NCBI GenBank assembly: GCA_010015675.1
Contig: ML977047.1
Location: 88,078-152,077 of the forward strand
DNA from: Byssothecium circinans
Lineage: Eukaryota; Ascomycota; Dothideomycetes; Pleosporales; Massarinaceae
Direction of reading: 5' to 3'
DNA: 64,000 nucleotides
Under the pieces are notes generated by a model. The model saw only the letters and a list, made by a program, of their open reading frames with translations, ran no database searches and was not told where the DNA came from. Below, in pieces: positions 22,872-33,577 of the stretch. A program made the position numbers and the translations under genes. The stretch's first letter is position 1. Every line of letters starts with the position of its first letter.

Positions 22872-23372
22872 TTTCGTAGTTCGACTATTGAGTCAAGCCA
22901 CTACCTAGGTAGAGCTAGGTTGAAGAGAAGGTGTGACCGTTGGAGAGTAAAGTCGATGAGAATGTTCGTTTGCTAAGTAGGAGGCTAGAAGCTAAGCGAG
23001 GCGCTTTAACGACGAGTGAGGCAGCGACGAACGAGAGATTGACAAACATTCGAATGGTCCAGTAAGTGTGAACTCGCCTTTGCAGGATTCTTCTAGACAA
23101 TTCAATATTCACATGAAAAGGAAGAAGCAACATGAATAGCTTTGCTGGTCATGAATGGATATCATTCTACCTCTGCTGTTAGGACTAGGCCTACTAACCA
23201 ATTTTTAGGTATTGAAGCCACCCCGTCCAAGAAACACTGAATCATACGCTGTCTAGTTGTGGAAAAGTAGGACACTGTCCAACGAATGCGTGAAATGATA
23301 ATATTATGCCACCATGGCTGCACAACCGCCAAACGCCAGATCGCTGATGACCGTTAAAAAAATGGAGAGCGC
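22872..23372. other. Intergenic region between OLE1 3' end and TDP1 promoter
   Basis: About 500 bp. It must include the OLE1 3' UTR and the TDP1 promoter, as both genes lie on the minus strand. No gene or clear repeat is seen. Confidence 0.5.
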
Positions 23373-24865
23373 TTAGGCAGCACTCGCGCTGGCAATAGGC
23401 TGCTGAACCTTGGTGACCTGGTTGCCAGCCTGGATAATCGCGTTACCGGCATCGTCCTTGGCAAAGTTGGAGTCCTTGTTCTCACGCTGGGCGCGCTTCC
23501 AGATCTCAACCTCGCCGCCACCACGGATGACACCAACCCTCATCGTGGAGAGCAAGTTGTGGGCAGCGTTGGAGTGCATGTAGACACCACCGTTGAACAT
23601 AGCAGTGGCGTCCTTGCCGAGACCGCTCCGGATCAAAGACCTGCCACCAGGGTGCTCGTTGATGAAGTCGGTGACATCGTGAACAACACCGGCGACAGCG
23701 ACAAGACCGCGGCCGTTCTTGGCCTGCTCGACGTAGTCGTCCCACTCCATAACGGGGAGCCTATCCAGCGGTTCGCCCCAGTCCAACGTGGAGGACTTCT
23801 GGTTGAGTTTCTTCCGGAGCTGCTGAACGCGGCCCTTCTCGATCTCGTTGGAGCGGAACTGCTTGAGGTTGTAGGCGAGTCCGAGCTTGCTCCACAGCCA
23901 GATGGACCACTTGGTGGGATCATACTGGTGCCATTGGATGGCATTGCGGTAGTCGGAGGGGAATTCGTGGTGGAAGTTGTGATAGCCCTCGCCGAGAGTG
24001 ATAACGGCAGTGATGACGTGGTCCCTGGGGCTGTTGCGGTCGTCGAAGGGCTGGTCGCCGAGCCAGTGGGCAAGCGAGTTGACGCAGAAGGTGGCCTGCT
24101 GGACGAAGAAGATGCGGAGGATGCCAGCGTAGATGTAGCCACCGATCCAGTCACCCCAGCCAATACCAGCAACGAGAGTCGGGAAGATGAGGCCCATGAA
24201 GAAGACAACCTTGAGGTAGTTCTTGTGCTGCCAGACAACGACCGGGTCCTCGTTCAGATCGGTGATGTCGGTACGGCCGATACGCTTGGGGTTCTGCTTC
24301 ATGACCATCCAGCCAAGATGGCTGTACATGAGACCCTTGCGAACGCTATAGGGGTCCTTGTCGGTGTCGGTGTAGCGGTGGTGAGCGCGGTGGTCACGGC
24401 TCCACCAGCGGATGGAACCCTCGACGGCACCGCCACCAACAGCAGCAAGGAAGATCTTGAGCGGGAGGGAAGCAGAGTATGACTTGTGTGCCCAAAGACG
24501 ATGGTATCCGGCCGTGATTCCCAAGCCCGTCCAGAAGTAGTAGATGACGGACCAAACGGCCGTCTGCCAGCGCAGCGGGGTCCAGAAAGCGGCTACGCAG
24601 CCCATGAGCGGGACACCGAGGATGAAGAAGCACTGGGCAGGTCAGTGAATGTTGCTAGCCATTGTGGGCCGTTGACACTTACGTTGAGCCAATTGACATG
24701 CTTGTACCAGTTCTCCCGCGTGATGGGGAAGTCTGTGATGTGTGGCTTCTTGGGATCGTAGTTGGGATTGCGGTTCGGCTCAGAGGTGCTCGCCGTGGCG
24801 GGCGGCTGCGAGACGAAGTTGGGGTCGACGGCCATCATGCCGGCGGTGGGCTGGTGAGAAGGCAT
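23373..24865 (-). CDS. OLE1: Stearoyl-CoA delta-9 desaturase with fused cytochrome b5
   Basis: 480 aa from exons 24865-24683 and 24632-23373 (50-nt intron at codon 61, phase 0). Introduces the delta-9 double bond in palmitoyl- and stearoyl-CoA in the ER membrane. Three iron-binding histidine boxes are present: HRLWAH, HRAHH and HNFHH (in [16 protein letters not shown]). Hydrophobic pairs flank them (about residues 60-105 and 205-250). The C-terminal third is a cytochrome b5 domain with the haem motif HPGG ([13 protein letters not shown]) and a second His in the HSNAAHN region, the electron donor fused in fungal OLE1 but separate in animals. Length is typical. It is divergent from the purine permease, with 1.8 kb between their start codons. 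Confidence 0.95.
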
Positions 24866-26703
24866 AGTGTCGGACAGGGAGAAGAAGACAGTGAGTTAGG
24901 GAGAGATGGAAGGTGGGAGGCAAGCGAGGGTAAAATATAAAGGCGGTGGACGTGGAGATCCCGCCAGCCGCGGAAGCGACCAGGGACCCAGCAATTATTG
25001 TTGGGATCCACCGACGGTCGACGCACCCTCTTTTGGGCCAAGCGAGAAAAACCGGGACCTTGCATGGACGAATGCCTTATGTCATCCGGAGCCGGCGCCG
25101 GCTGTAATTCGCTGCTCGCTCGACCGGTGCGAACAGAATTTTGAAAAGACACTGATCGCTGCCGTGAGAGCCCGACCATCGCTCGCTGCGTGGAGTGTTC
25201 TAGAGTGGCGGTGCGGCAATCGATTTGCTATTATTTGCTGCTGCTGCTGGTCTTTTGCACGCAGTCGCCTCAATTTTCCGGTTGGACGCTTCAATTCCGA
25301 GCTTCGGCGTCCCTCGCCACCACCCACCAACAGCCGTTCATTATTATTCACACCCAACACCACGGCCTGGGGCAGTGATGGCATCATCGAAAGCACTCGA
25401 GATAAGAATGCCCATGGAACGACGTGCTAGCCTAGCTTTATTCAGACGTCCGCGTCTCAACACCATGTGTAGGGAAACCCTCCGCAGCAACCACAGCTTT
25501 GCAACCTCTCAACAGTCGCTATTACGCGTCTCTAGGCTGCCGTTATCGTGTACATATGTAGCTTCTCGTCAGCCTCGGCTTCAGATGACAGGATCGCCTT
25601 CACACGCAACGTACCATTCGAGCTCAGTGCATGCCTCAGCTCAAGGTACTCAAGTGCTCCACCACTGTTGTATTACTTTCAGGGTCTGCTACATAGGGCT
25701 GAAACCCACAGACTTGTCATGTGACTGTTTCGCGGAGAGCTAATCGGGCGAGTTACGTTGATGCTTATCTCATTGTTATTAGCTTAACCTATACTCCACT
25801 TCTTAATTATTCCAAGGCTCCTGCACTCGCCTCCATCTACCACCAGTGGTACCACCTGGTCCACGCCTGCCCGGGCAAATTGAATGAGCAGGTATCTCCT
25901 CGGACAGACATCTTCCTCAGCAATGCAAGAACATGAAATTATCGGCATCCAGCGACGACGTCTCTCAAGTCATCCAGCAACCCATTCTCCAGTGTGGGGA
26001 GACACTTATCGGAGGCGGCCGAACTCATGCTCTCCAGTCCTCTATCAGCCAATCAGCCCACCAAGCTACGTCTTATCAGCAACCTCTCGTGTCGATGTTT
26101 TAGCAAAAGCATCTCGTCGCTGCAGCCCGCTACTAATTCCACACCCAAAAGACGACAGCCGTGGAGCTTGTCGGTGCAATTTTCGTGGGCTTGCCGGAGG
26201 ACGACGATGCAGCCGGCCGTCTCCAGCGTCCTGGCTTCTGAGACGACGGACTAGATCTCCCAAGATGCGGAAGTAAACATCGTGAAGATAGGCAAAAACG
26301 ATTTTCTTTCAGCGAGTCATTCCGTATAAAGCTGTTGGAATCAGCTACCCTTTGCTGCTCAAGTAGATCGTCCTTGCACCCATTCCCGCATCCGATCTCC
26401 TGCAGAATCGAAGCTTACTAGCGCACTTATGCGATTCCTCAATACACAAATTTGCCGGCCCTCTTCCACGATCTATTCAGCCATCGACGGCGTCCTCAGC
26501 CATTGACGTCGTCTTATTCGAGATTCCTTATCAGAACACGACGACCCCACTGACGAACTAGGCGAAAGCGCGTGAGCAATCTGAAATCCCCAACGAGATC
26601 AGCGCATGCCATCTTTTCGAACGAAATAGGGAGAGATTGAGAACACCATCAGATTCCACCAAACCCTGATCAACGGTGACTTTATTGAAACCTCGCTTTC
26701 GAC
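24866..26703. promoter_or_regulatory. Divergent promoter region of OLE1 and the NAT permease
   Basis: About 1.8 kb between divergent start codons. Open stretches on both strands have no recognisable domain. The OLE1-proximal part probably carries its sterol/fatty-acid-responsive promoter, but I could not assign a site by eye. No gene is supported. Confidence 0.45.
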
Positions 26704-28568
26704 ATGTCGGAGCCAAATCTTGCACATACACCGACACGCAGCTTTGGAGACAAAGCTCGTCGCGTAGTGAAGGCCTTCACGACCAAGTACGACGTTGACT
26801 TCGAATTTAAAGCCTATAACTGACAGATGACCAGGGATGGCCTCATTGGCAACTACGACTATGGATTTTTATTCCGACCGAATCTTCCCTTCATGAAGAA
26901 ATCACTACGAGCTGCACCATTCTTCGGCCTCCACGACCGAATGCCCGTCTTTCTCGCACTTCTCCTTGGTTTCCAACACGCTCTCTCCATGCTGGCTGGT
27001 GTGATTACGCCTCCAATCATTTTAGCAAATGCTGCCCATTTGACCCCCAATACTCAACAATATCTCGTCTCGACCTCGTTGATCGTCTGCGGTATCCTTT
27101 CTTCCATCCAGATCACCCGCTTTCACATCTACAAGACGCCATATTACATCGGCACCGGCTTGATCTCCGTCGTAGGCACTTCATTTGCAACCATACCGGT
27201 TGCCACAGGCGCTCTTTCACAAATGTATGCCACCGGATTCTGTCCATCAGACGCCAATGGCACCCCTCTCCCCTGTCCGGACGGCTATGGTGCCATCATT
27301 GGCACGGGCTGTGTTTGCGCGCTCCTCGAAATCCTCATGTCATTCACCTCTCCAAGAATCTTGAAGCGCATCTTCCCCCCACTAGTCACCGGACCGACCG
27401 TCATGCTCATCGGAGTAAAACTGGTGCAATCCGGGTTCCAAAACTGGGCTGGTGGAAGTGGTGACTGCAAGTCCCGACCCACCACTGGACTTTTCCAACT
27501 CTGCCCCAACATCAACGCTCCGCACGCCCTCCCCTGGGGAAGCGCCGAATTCATCGGCCTCGGCTTCTCCGTCTTCGTCACCATCATCATCTGCGAACGC
27601 TTCGGCGCCCCGATCATGAAATCCACCGCCGTCGTCATCGGCCTTCTCGTTGGCTGCATCATCGCCGGAGCAACTGGATACTTTGATCGGAGTTCCATCG
27701 ATGCTTCACCCGCCGCGTCCTTCATCTGGGTCGAAACCTTCAAGCTTTCCGTCTACGGGCCCATAGTCCTCCCATTATTAGCCGTCTACATGGTCCTCGC
27801 CATGGAAGCCATCGGCGATATCACAGCCACCTGCGATGTATCCCGTCTAGAAGTCGACGGCGAGCTTTTCGACAGTCGTATCCAAGGCGGTGTCCTCGCC
27901 GACGGTCTCAACGGCATCCTCGCAGGCCTCTGCACTATTACCCCCATGTCCACATTCGCGCAGAACAACGGCGTTATCGCTCTAACACGGTGCGCAAATC
28001 GCAAGGCTGGCTATGCGTGCTGCTTCTGGCTCATCGTCATGGGCATCTTTGCTAAATTCGCAGCTGCGCTCGTCGCAATCCCGAGTGCAGTGCTTGGGGG
28101 CATGACGACTTTTCTCTTCTCGGCCGTTACGGTTTCTGGTATCAGGATCATTAGTACCATGCCTTTCACGCGCCGGAACCGCTTTATCCTAACTGCTGGA
28201 TTCACCTTAGGTTTCGGCGCGACTATGGTGCCTACGTAAGATCCCCCTTCCTCACCCCTCTGCTCCCTTTCGATTTTTCAAGGTTAACGCCACGTAGATG
28301 GTTCTCCTTCGTCTTCACCTACTCGGGCCCCAACCGCGCCCTCCTCGGCTTCTACAACGCCATCGAACTCATCATGGAAACCGGCTTCGCGGTCGTTGCG
28401 TTCGTCACCGTGGTCCTTAATTTAATTCTCCCTGAGGAAATCGAGGATGAGGAGACGCCGGAGTTGACGGCCGATGAGGTGGATCAGTCGAGGGACGATG
28501 AGGAGTGGAGGAGGATGCAGAAGGTTAGTGGGGAGGAGGAAGAGGGGAGGGCGGATAAGAATGCTTGA
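26704..28568 (+). CDS. Uric acid/xanthine permease, NAT (NCS2) family
   Basis: 584 aa from exons 26704-26786, 26835-28235 and 28298-28568 (introns of 48 and 62 nt). The first intron is needed: the MSEPNLAHTPTRSFGDKARRV reading otherwise meets a stop, and splicing at 26787/26834 joins it to KDGLIGNYDYGFLFRPNLPF, a typical NAT N-terminus. NAT signature: QNNGVIALTR (QNxGxxxxT[R/K]), which forms the substrate site in Aspergillus UapA; upstream AMEAIGDITATCDVS carries the conserved Glu of TM8. The protein should have 14 membrane segments and carry uric acid and xanthine into the cell with protons. The end PTWFSFVFTYSGPNRALLGFYNAIELIMETGF and the acidic cytosolic tail match UapA/UapC. I cannot decide between the two paralogues. 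Confidence 0.93.
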
Positions 28569-29004
28569 GGCGGTGTCTTGTTTAGTGTTGTGGTTTTCGG
28601 CTGTCTGTAAATGAATAGAGGGGTTGGATAGAAGATTGGGACAAGAGGTGGGGGGAGTGGGATGGATTCACTGGCTTGTCACTATTGGTGACCTCGACGG
28701 AAACATCTGTGAACGTCGATTTTCGGTGCACATATATACATGTGTCAGGGGTGTCATCACGTTTGCTTGATCGAAGGGCGACCTTTCATTCACCTAGATG
28801 GCTCTCCAAGTTGAAAGTCATGTGTAACGCTAAACCAAGCCTTGATGCCTTGGTCGTCGCGAAGGTATGACGGCGTAGTTGGTGAAGACCAAGATGACAG
28901 GGGTTGACTCGCATCTACTTGTGCGACCGTGATTCTTTGTTCATCTCAACTCCTGACTTGTTTACCTCCACTCCTCCCTCGTCATCTACATCTCATTCGC
29001 CGCC
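28569..29004. other. Intergenic region between permease and GMC oxidoreductase
   Basis: About 440 bp; 3' region of the permease plus the promoter of the GMC gene. No feature recognised. Confidence 0.5.
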
Positions 29005-30898
29005 ATGAGGGGCTTGAACATGTCCATTCTCTTCGAACTGCTGCTGCCTGCCGCAAGCAGTCAATGTGCTGCGCCGTACGATCTTGTAGCTCAGCCTTCA
29101 AACCAGACGTTCGACTACGTAGATCCACACACAATACCATCATTTCTAAACACACACTAAGTCCAACAGGTAATTGTCGGCGGCGGACTCGCCGGCCTCA
29201 CCGTCGCCGCCCGTCTAGCCGAAGATCCCACCGTCACCGTTGGCGTCATCGAAGCCGGCGACTTCTACGACAAACTCAACGGCAATCGCTCCAAAGTCCC
29301 TGGATACGGTGCCCAAGTCTCAACGCCCGCTGTGGACTGGAACCTGACAAGTATCCCGCAACCCCAACTCAACGGTCGCAATACCACTTACAGGGCCGCA
29401 AGATGCGTTGCAGGAGGCACCGCCATTAATCTTCTAGCTTACCATCGGAGCACGGCAGGTGCGTATGATCGTTGGGCGTCGCTCGTCGGGGACGAAAGCT
29501 TTCAATTCAAGAACTTCCTGCCATGGATGCGGAAGAGCATTCAATTCACGCCAGCCAACACCTCCATACGAGCCAAAAACGCAACCGTCCCTGACGCCAA
29601 GAAGGAATCATACGACGCCGCTGGAGGTCCAGTCCAAGTTACCTTTGCCAACTGGGCAAATCCGGTTGCATCCTATGCACAAGCAGCCTGGAAAGCCCTC
29701 GGCCTCAACACCCTCCAAGACCTAACCAGCGGAACCTTACTCGGAAACCAATACACCCCCGTAACGCAAAAAGCGAGCGATCAGTCCCGAAGCACCTCCG
29801 AATCCTTTCTCGACTACGGCGTCGATAGCGGGAGGGAGAATCTCTTTCTCTTCCCCAAAAGCACTGCGAGCCGTGTCACATTCGACGCCCAGCAGAACGC
29901 CCGCTCCATCATCGCTCATTCCAACGGTCTTGTTTTCGAGCTCAAAGCACGGCGCGAAGTTATACTCGCAGCGGGAGTAATGCATACGCCTCAGCTTCTC
30001 TTACTATCTGGAATAGGCCCCTCAGCAACGTTGACGAAGTTCAACATCCCTATCGTCAAAGACCTCCCCGGCGTTGGAAAGAATCTAAACGACCATCCCA
30101 TCTTCCAGGTAGCATACGAAGCTTCCGCAGTCACCGGATCCTCGCTCCTCGACCCCCTTGCTGCCGATGCCGCCGCTGAAGAATACGTTTCGCAACACAC
30201 CGGTATCCTGACGCATAACATGGCCGACCACTTTGCATGGGGAAAACCCCCCCCGGCGGAATTTAGTCCCCATACGAACAAGGAGCTGGCGCAACTACCG
30301 TCAGACTGGCCGCATTACGAAGTCGTCGTCGCGAATATAGGTTGGGCACCGGGGAACTTTGCAGAGGGCGTCGTGATGCTTCAAGCCACCACGTCTCGCG
30401 GCTCCGTATCCATAAGCAGTTCTAACATCACCGACCCGCCGCTCCTAGACGTCCAGACGCTATCCACGAGTACAGATCGCGAACTTGTAATCGGCGCCTT
30501 CAAACTCGTCCGCCAGCTCTTCAACACCACGTCCCTCAGGGAAATCACGGGCGCCGATGTGCGTCCTGGGATTGGCGTGGGGACTTCTTGGACCGATGAC
30601 GAGATCCTGGACTGGTTGCGGCGGAATATGAGTCCTGGGTCCCATGGGTGCTGTACTGCGGCTATGGGAAACGCTTCTGAACGAGATGCGGTTGTGGATA
30701 CGGAAGGGAGGGTTTGGGGCGTCAAGGGATTGAGAGTCGTGGATGCTTCAGCTTTGCCTTTCTTGCCGCCCGGACATCCGGTATCCACTCTATGTAGGTT
30801 TGCTGCGTCCTCATGATCCTCGCGCACGCTAACATTATTCCGCAGATGGCCTAGCCGAGAAGTTCGCCAACGACATCAAGGTGCGTCGCCAAACTTGA
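29005..30898 (+). CDS. Secreted GMC-family FAD oxidoreductase
   Basis: 596 aa from exons 29005-29118, 29170-30793 and 30846-30898 (introns of 51 and 52 nt). A hydrophobic N-terminus (MSILFELLLPAASSQC) looks like a signal peptide. The FAD-binding Rossmann motif reads IVGGGLAGLTVAARLAED with VGVIEAGD about 25 residues later. GMC signature 1 is AARCVAGGTAINLLAYHR (usual GSSxxN reads GGTAIN); signature 2 is the AAGVMHTPQLLLLSGIGP block. The C-terminal catalytic region reads SPGSHGCCTAAM (first catalytic His) then LRVVDASALPFLPPGHPVSTLYGLAE (second position His in GHP). Substrate could be an alcohol, sugar or a metabolite intermediate: the family spans glucose oxidase, aryl-alcohol oxidase and biosynthetic enzymes. 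It is the only intact oxidoreductase beside P450 and GST relics, perhaps the last of a broken cluster. Confidence 0.9.
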
Positions 30899-30926
30899 GC
30901 AACATATGGTGCATAGACGGAATCAC

Positions 30927-31675
30927 TCATGTGGATTTGGGCTTTGAAATTAATGACGATGTAACATTAGATATACGATAGGTCCTTGGTTTATTTTCTC
31001 TCACGACCTTAACTCTTATACCCTTCGAGTCGGGCCTGAACCCACCTGAAAAGCCGTCCCACGTTATCTCAACGTCCCGTGATGTAGTTTCGTACAACCG
31101 AAACTCAAATCTCCTGAACAAATTCGCAACAGCTAAGAACAGTTCCGCACTGGCGAGATGAAGCCCAATGCATGCCCTACCACCTTTGGAGAAGGGAATC
31201 ACATATTTCTCCATCCCTCTAGTTGCACCAAACCATCGATCGGGGTCGAACCGATGAGGGTTCGGAAAATAATTCGGGTCCAGGTGGATGAAATGTGTAC
31301 TCGTGCTAACCGGTGTACCGGCAGGAATGGACCAGTAACGAAATTTCAACACCTCGTTGGGAGCGATGCGGATAAGGCGGGAGGTAATGACCGCTTGCAC
31401 CCGATGTGCTTCGAGGATGGTTGCGCGCAGAAGTGGTGGTTGCTCGAGCTTCTGCCATGGGGGACTGTTTCGCGGGTCTGGAATAGCCTGGCAAAACTCT
31501 TTCGTGAGCTTGATCCGAAAACTGGAGTTTTGCAGTAAATGGAACAGCAAGAGTCTGAGCTGTCGTCTCCCCTCCCGCACCAACCAGTATGAGTCCTCCA
31601 TCCATCAAACGCTGGACGGTTTTCTCCGCGGGAGGCAACTCGCTGTCGCGCAGCTCTTGAAAAATGTTTCTGTGT
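30927..31675 (-). pseudogene. Cytochrome P450 C-terminal fragment, frameshifted
   Basis: Only about the last half of a P450 is left. Reading on the minus strand: FQELRDSELPPAEKTVQRLMDGG leads into the I-helix VGAGGETTAQTL, then the frame changes near 31525-31540 and continues as FHLLQNSSFRIKLTKEF, the K-helix ExxR (EAHR), PAGTPVSTSTHFIHLDPNYFPNPHRFDPDRW and the haem loop FSKGGRACIG (FxxGxRxCxG). Both sides of the frame change fit a fungal P450, so it is one gene with a one-base indel. No N-terminal half is present upstream: 31676-32112 contains nothing P450-like. It is truncated and frameshifted, hence a relic. A CACACAG before the first readable codon could be an old splice acceptor. Confidence 0.85.
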
Positions 31676-32112
31676 GAAGCTGCAGAACGGGAGTTTAATA
31701 GTCTTTAGTCGATGTCAACCATATCATTTCTTCCTTACTCTTTATTGCGTAGACATTTGTTAAAGCAGAGTATGAACTTGAAGCTTGGGCTCGGTTATAG
31801 AATGGTAGTGTTGATTTGCACCAATGAAATTGTATAAAAACGAATTTACTAGCTCCTCAACAGCATGAGGCAGTTACGGGAGGACCCCATCGGCTAGCAC
31901 CGTTGTGGTGTCAGGTGAACGCCAATAAATCGCGAATGACGATATATGCGGCGAGACTGGGCGAGTGCAGACGGTCGTCTACTACGCCGCATTCATCCGG
32001 CCTCTGCTTTAACCCCACTACCATCTCACCTCAGGAAGCCATAACTCTCCCTCCTAAAGAAAACCGTCTCGCTGTGCTACCACTACTAAGCCAGCCGTCA
32101 TCCACCATCAGC
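31676..32112. other. Spacer between P450 relic and GST-like gene
   Basis: About 440 bp, AT-richer than neighbouring genes. The missing N-terminal half of the P450 is not here. It presumably includes the GST promoter. Confidence 0.45.
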
Positions 32113-33041
32113 ATGAAGCCGATCAAGGTCTACATCACCCGTAAGTCGTTCTCAGATGCATCTAACACACAGAGCAAATAACTCATCTACGTTCAGCATC
32201 CGGTCCCAACCCCTGGAAGGTTGTATGGATTGTGGAAGAGCTGGAACTCGATTATGAGATTGAATCGTTCAGTTTTGAGGTCGTCAAGCAGAAGCCATTT
32301 ACCGATATCAATCCCAACGGCCGCGTCCCAGGTAGTTCATCCGCATTCACCTCTAGATCTATCCGCTTTGATTCTAACCCTTTCTACTAGCCATTCATGA
32401 CCCAAACACCGCCATCACACTTTGGGAAAGCGCTGCTATTATCCAATACCTCATTGAGCAATACGACACCTCTCACAAAATCAGCTACCCCACCCTCAAA
32501 GAGCGCCATCTTTGCAACCAATAGCTCGCCTTCCAAGTCAGTGGGCAAGGCCCTTACTTTGGCCAAGCCTCATGGTTCAACGTCCTCCACGCCGAGAAAC
32601 TGCCATCTGCCATCGATCGCTACGTTAGGGAGCTTAAGCGCATCCTTGGCGTTCTCGAGACGTCATTGGAAGGGAGGGAGTGGTTAGTGGGTGGGAAGTG
32701 TTCGTTTGCTGATATGGCGTTTGTGCCGTGGAACGATCGTATCGACATGATTCTGTTTTGCAAGCCCGAGGAAAAGTTTGAGGGCTTCCCCAACGTAAAG
32801 GCTTGGTAAGGAAACGCTATCACTATCATACGAACTAGAATGGAGATAGATACTGACTGAGTGCGTTGGTGTTCTGTATAGGCATGAGCGCATGACAAGT
32901 AGGCCATCGTGGGGAAAGATTATGGAGAAGAAGGATGTGTTAATGGATGAGCAGGGCTTGCAGCCGAATGGGATGCCGAAGGGGATCAAGAGCTTTGAGG
33001 AGTATGAGAAACTCATTGCGCAGATGCATAAGCAAGTCTGA
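32113..33041 (+). pseudogene. Glutathione S-transferase (Ure2p-like) with one in-frame stop
   Basis: Exons 32113-32140, 32197-32331, 32391-32805 and 32882-33041 (introns of 56, 59 and 76 nt) join into 246 codons with no frame error. The thioredoxin-like N-domain reads VYITPSGPNPWKVVWIVEEL, NPNGRVPAIHDP and the Glu-Ser of glutathione binding in WESAAIIQYL. The helical C-domain has LAFQVSGQGPYFGQASWF, GREWLVGGKCSFADMAFVPW (N-capping S-x-x-D) and NVKAWHERMTSRPSW. One TAG at 32522-32524 interrupts the otherwise perfect gene just before LAFQVSGQG; relatives usually have Trp (TGG) there. A G-to-A change explains it. This could be a recent null allele, a base-call error, or readthrough. GSTs conjugate or isomerise electrophiles with glutathione. 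It lies between two P450 relics. Confidence 0.85.
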
Positions 33042-33089
33042 TGCGGGGCTTCACAAGCGGTTATGGTTATGGCGGTGGGGGCGGGTGGA

Positions 33090-33450
33090 CGGTGAGAATG
33101 ATTTTGGGTATAGTGGCTAACACCGTAACATCGTATTCGCACAGTCTCAGCGTAGATGGCCTGTAAGCGAGGCTTCTTAGTTAGTCTCTGTGTGTCGAAA
33201 TCCAAAGGCTCGTTAAATATGGTGCAGGATTGAACAATTTCGCAAACGGCTTCAAGAAGCGAGGGGTCTTTGAAAATCTCAAGTGCGCACCAAATTTTGC
33301 GATGGTTGCGTTTGCATTCAATCTTCCCATCAGTTAGTATGAGATGTTCTAGCAGTGATGTGGTATACTTACGCATAGAGGAAAGAGAGTTCCTGTGCTG
33401 CCATCGAGACTGAATCATATTCCCAGTCCAGCCATGATATCGTACCTTTC
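33090..33450 (-). pseudogene. Second cytochrome P450 relic (J-K helix region)
   Basis: Minus-strand remnants of another P450. One frame gives EYDSVSMAAQELSFLYA (around 33375-33425), then an apparently retained intron with GTAAGTAT and an AAG acceptor, then LNANATIAKFGAHL; a further one-base frame change leads to ALEIFKDPSLLEAVCEIVQSC and LQAIYAETVRIR, where ETVR is the K-helix ExxR. Both fragments keep their order, so they come from one gene. The haem-binding part that should follow is missing. Its sequence differs from the other fragment, which has its own ExxR (EAHR), so these are two distinct P450 genes. I place the family near the CYP7-like fungal P450s only by recollection. Confidence 0.7.
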
Positions 33451-33577
33451 CTTGAAGAGAGAAGGGCTCCCAAAATCGTTGAACAGCCAAAAAAAAGGTA
33501 TAGATTACCACCTTGCGGGGAAAATCTAAACTACTTCGGGGGAAAACTTTCAGTGACACGCCTTCAAGCCAGCGCTT

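Noticed and set aside
23559..24482. 307-codon plus-strand frame opposite OLE1
   Set aside because: Antisense shadow of a highly expressed, codon-biased gene; the minus strand carries all desaturase motifs.
25225..25743. 172-codon frame between OLE1 and the permease
   Set aside because: No family resemblance; lies in a promoter region and overlaps other frames of like size.
26704..26823. Short 39-codon frame ending in TGA before the NAT permease
   Set aside because: Not a separate upstream ORF: it is exon 1 of the permease, ended by reading into a 48-nt intron.
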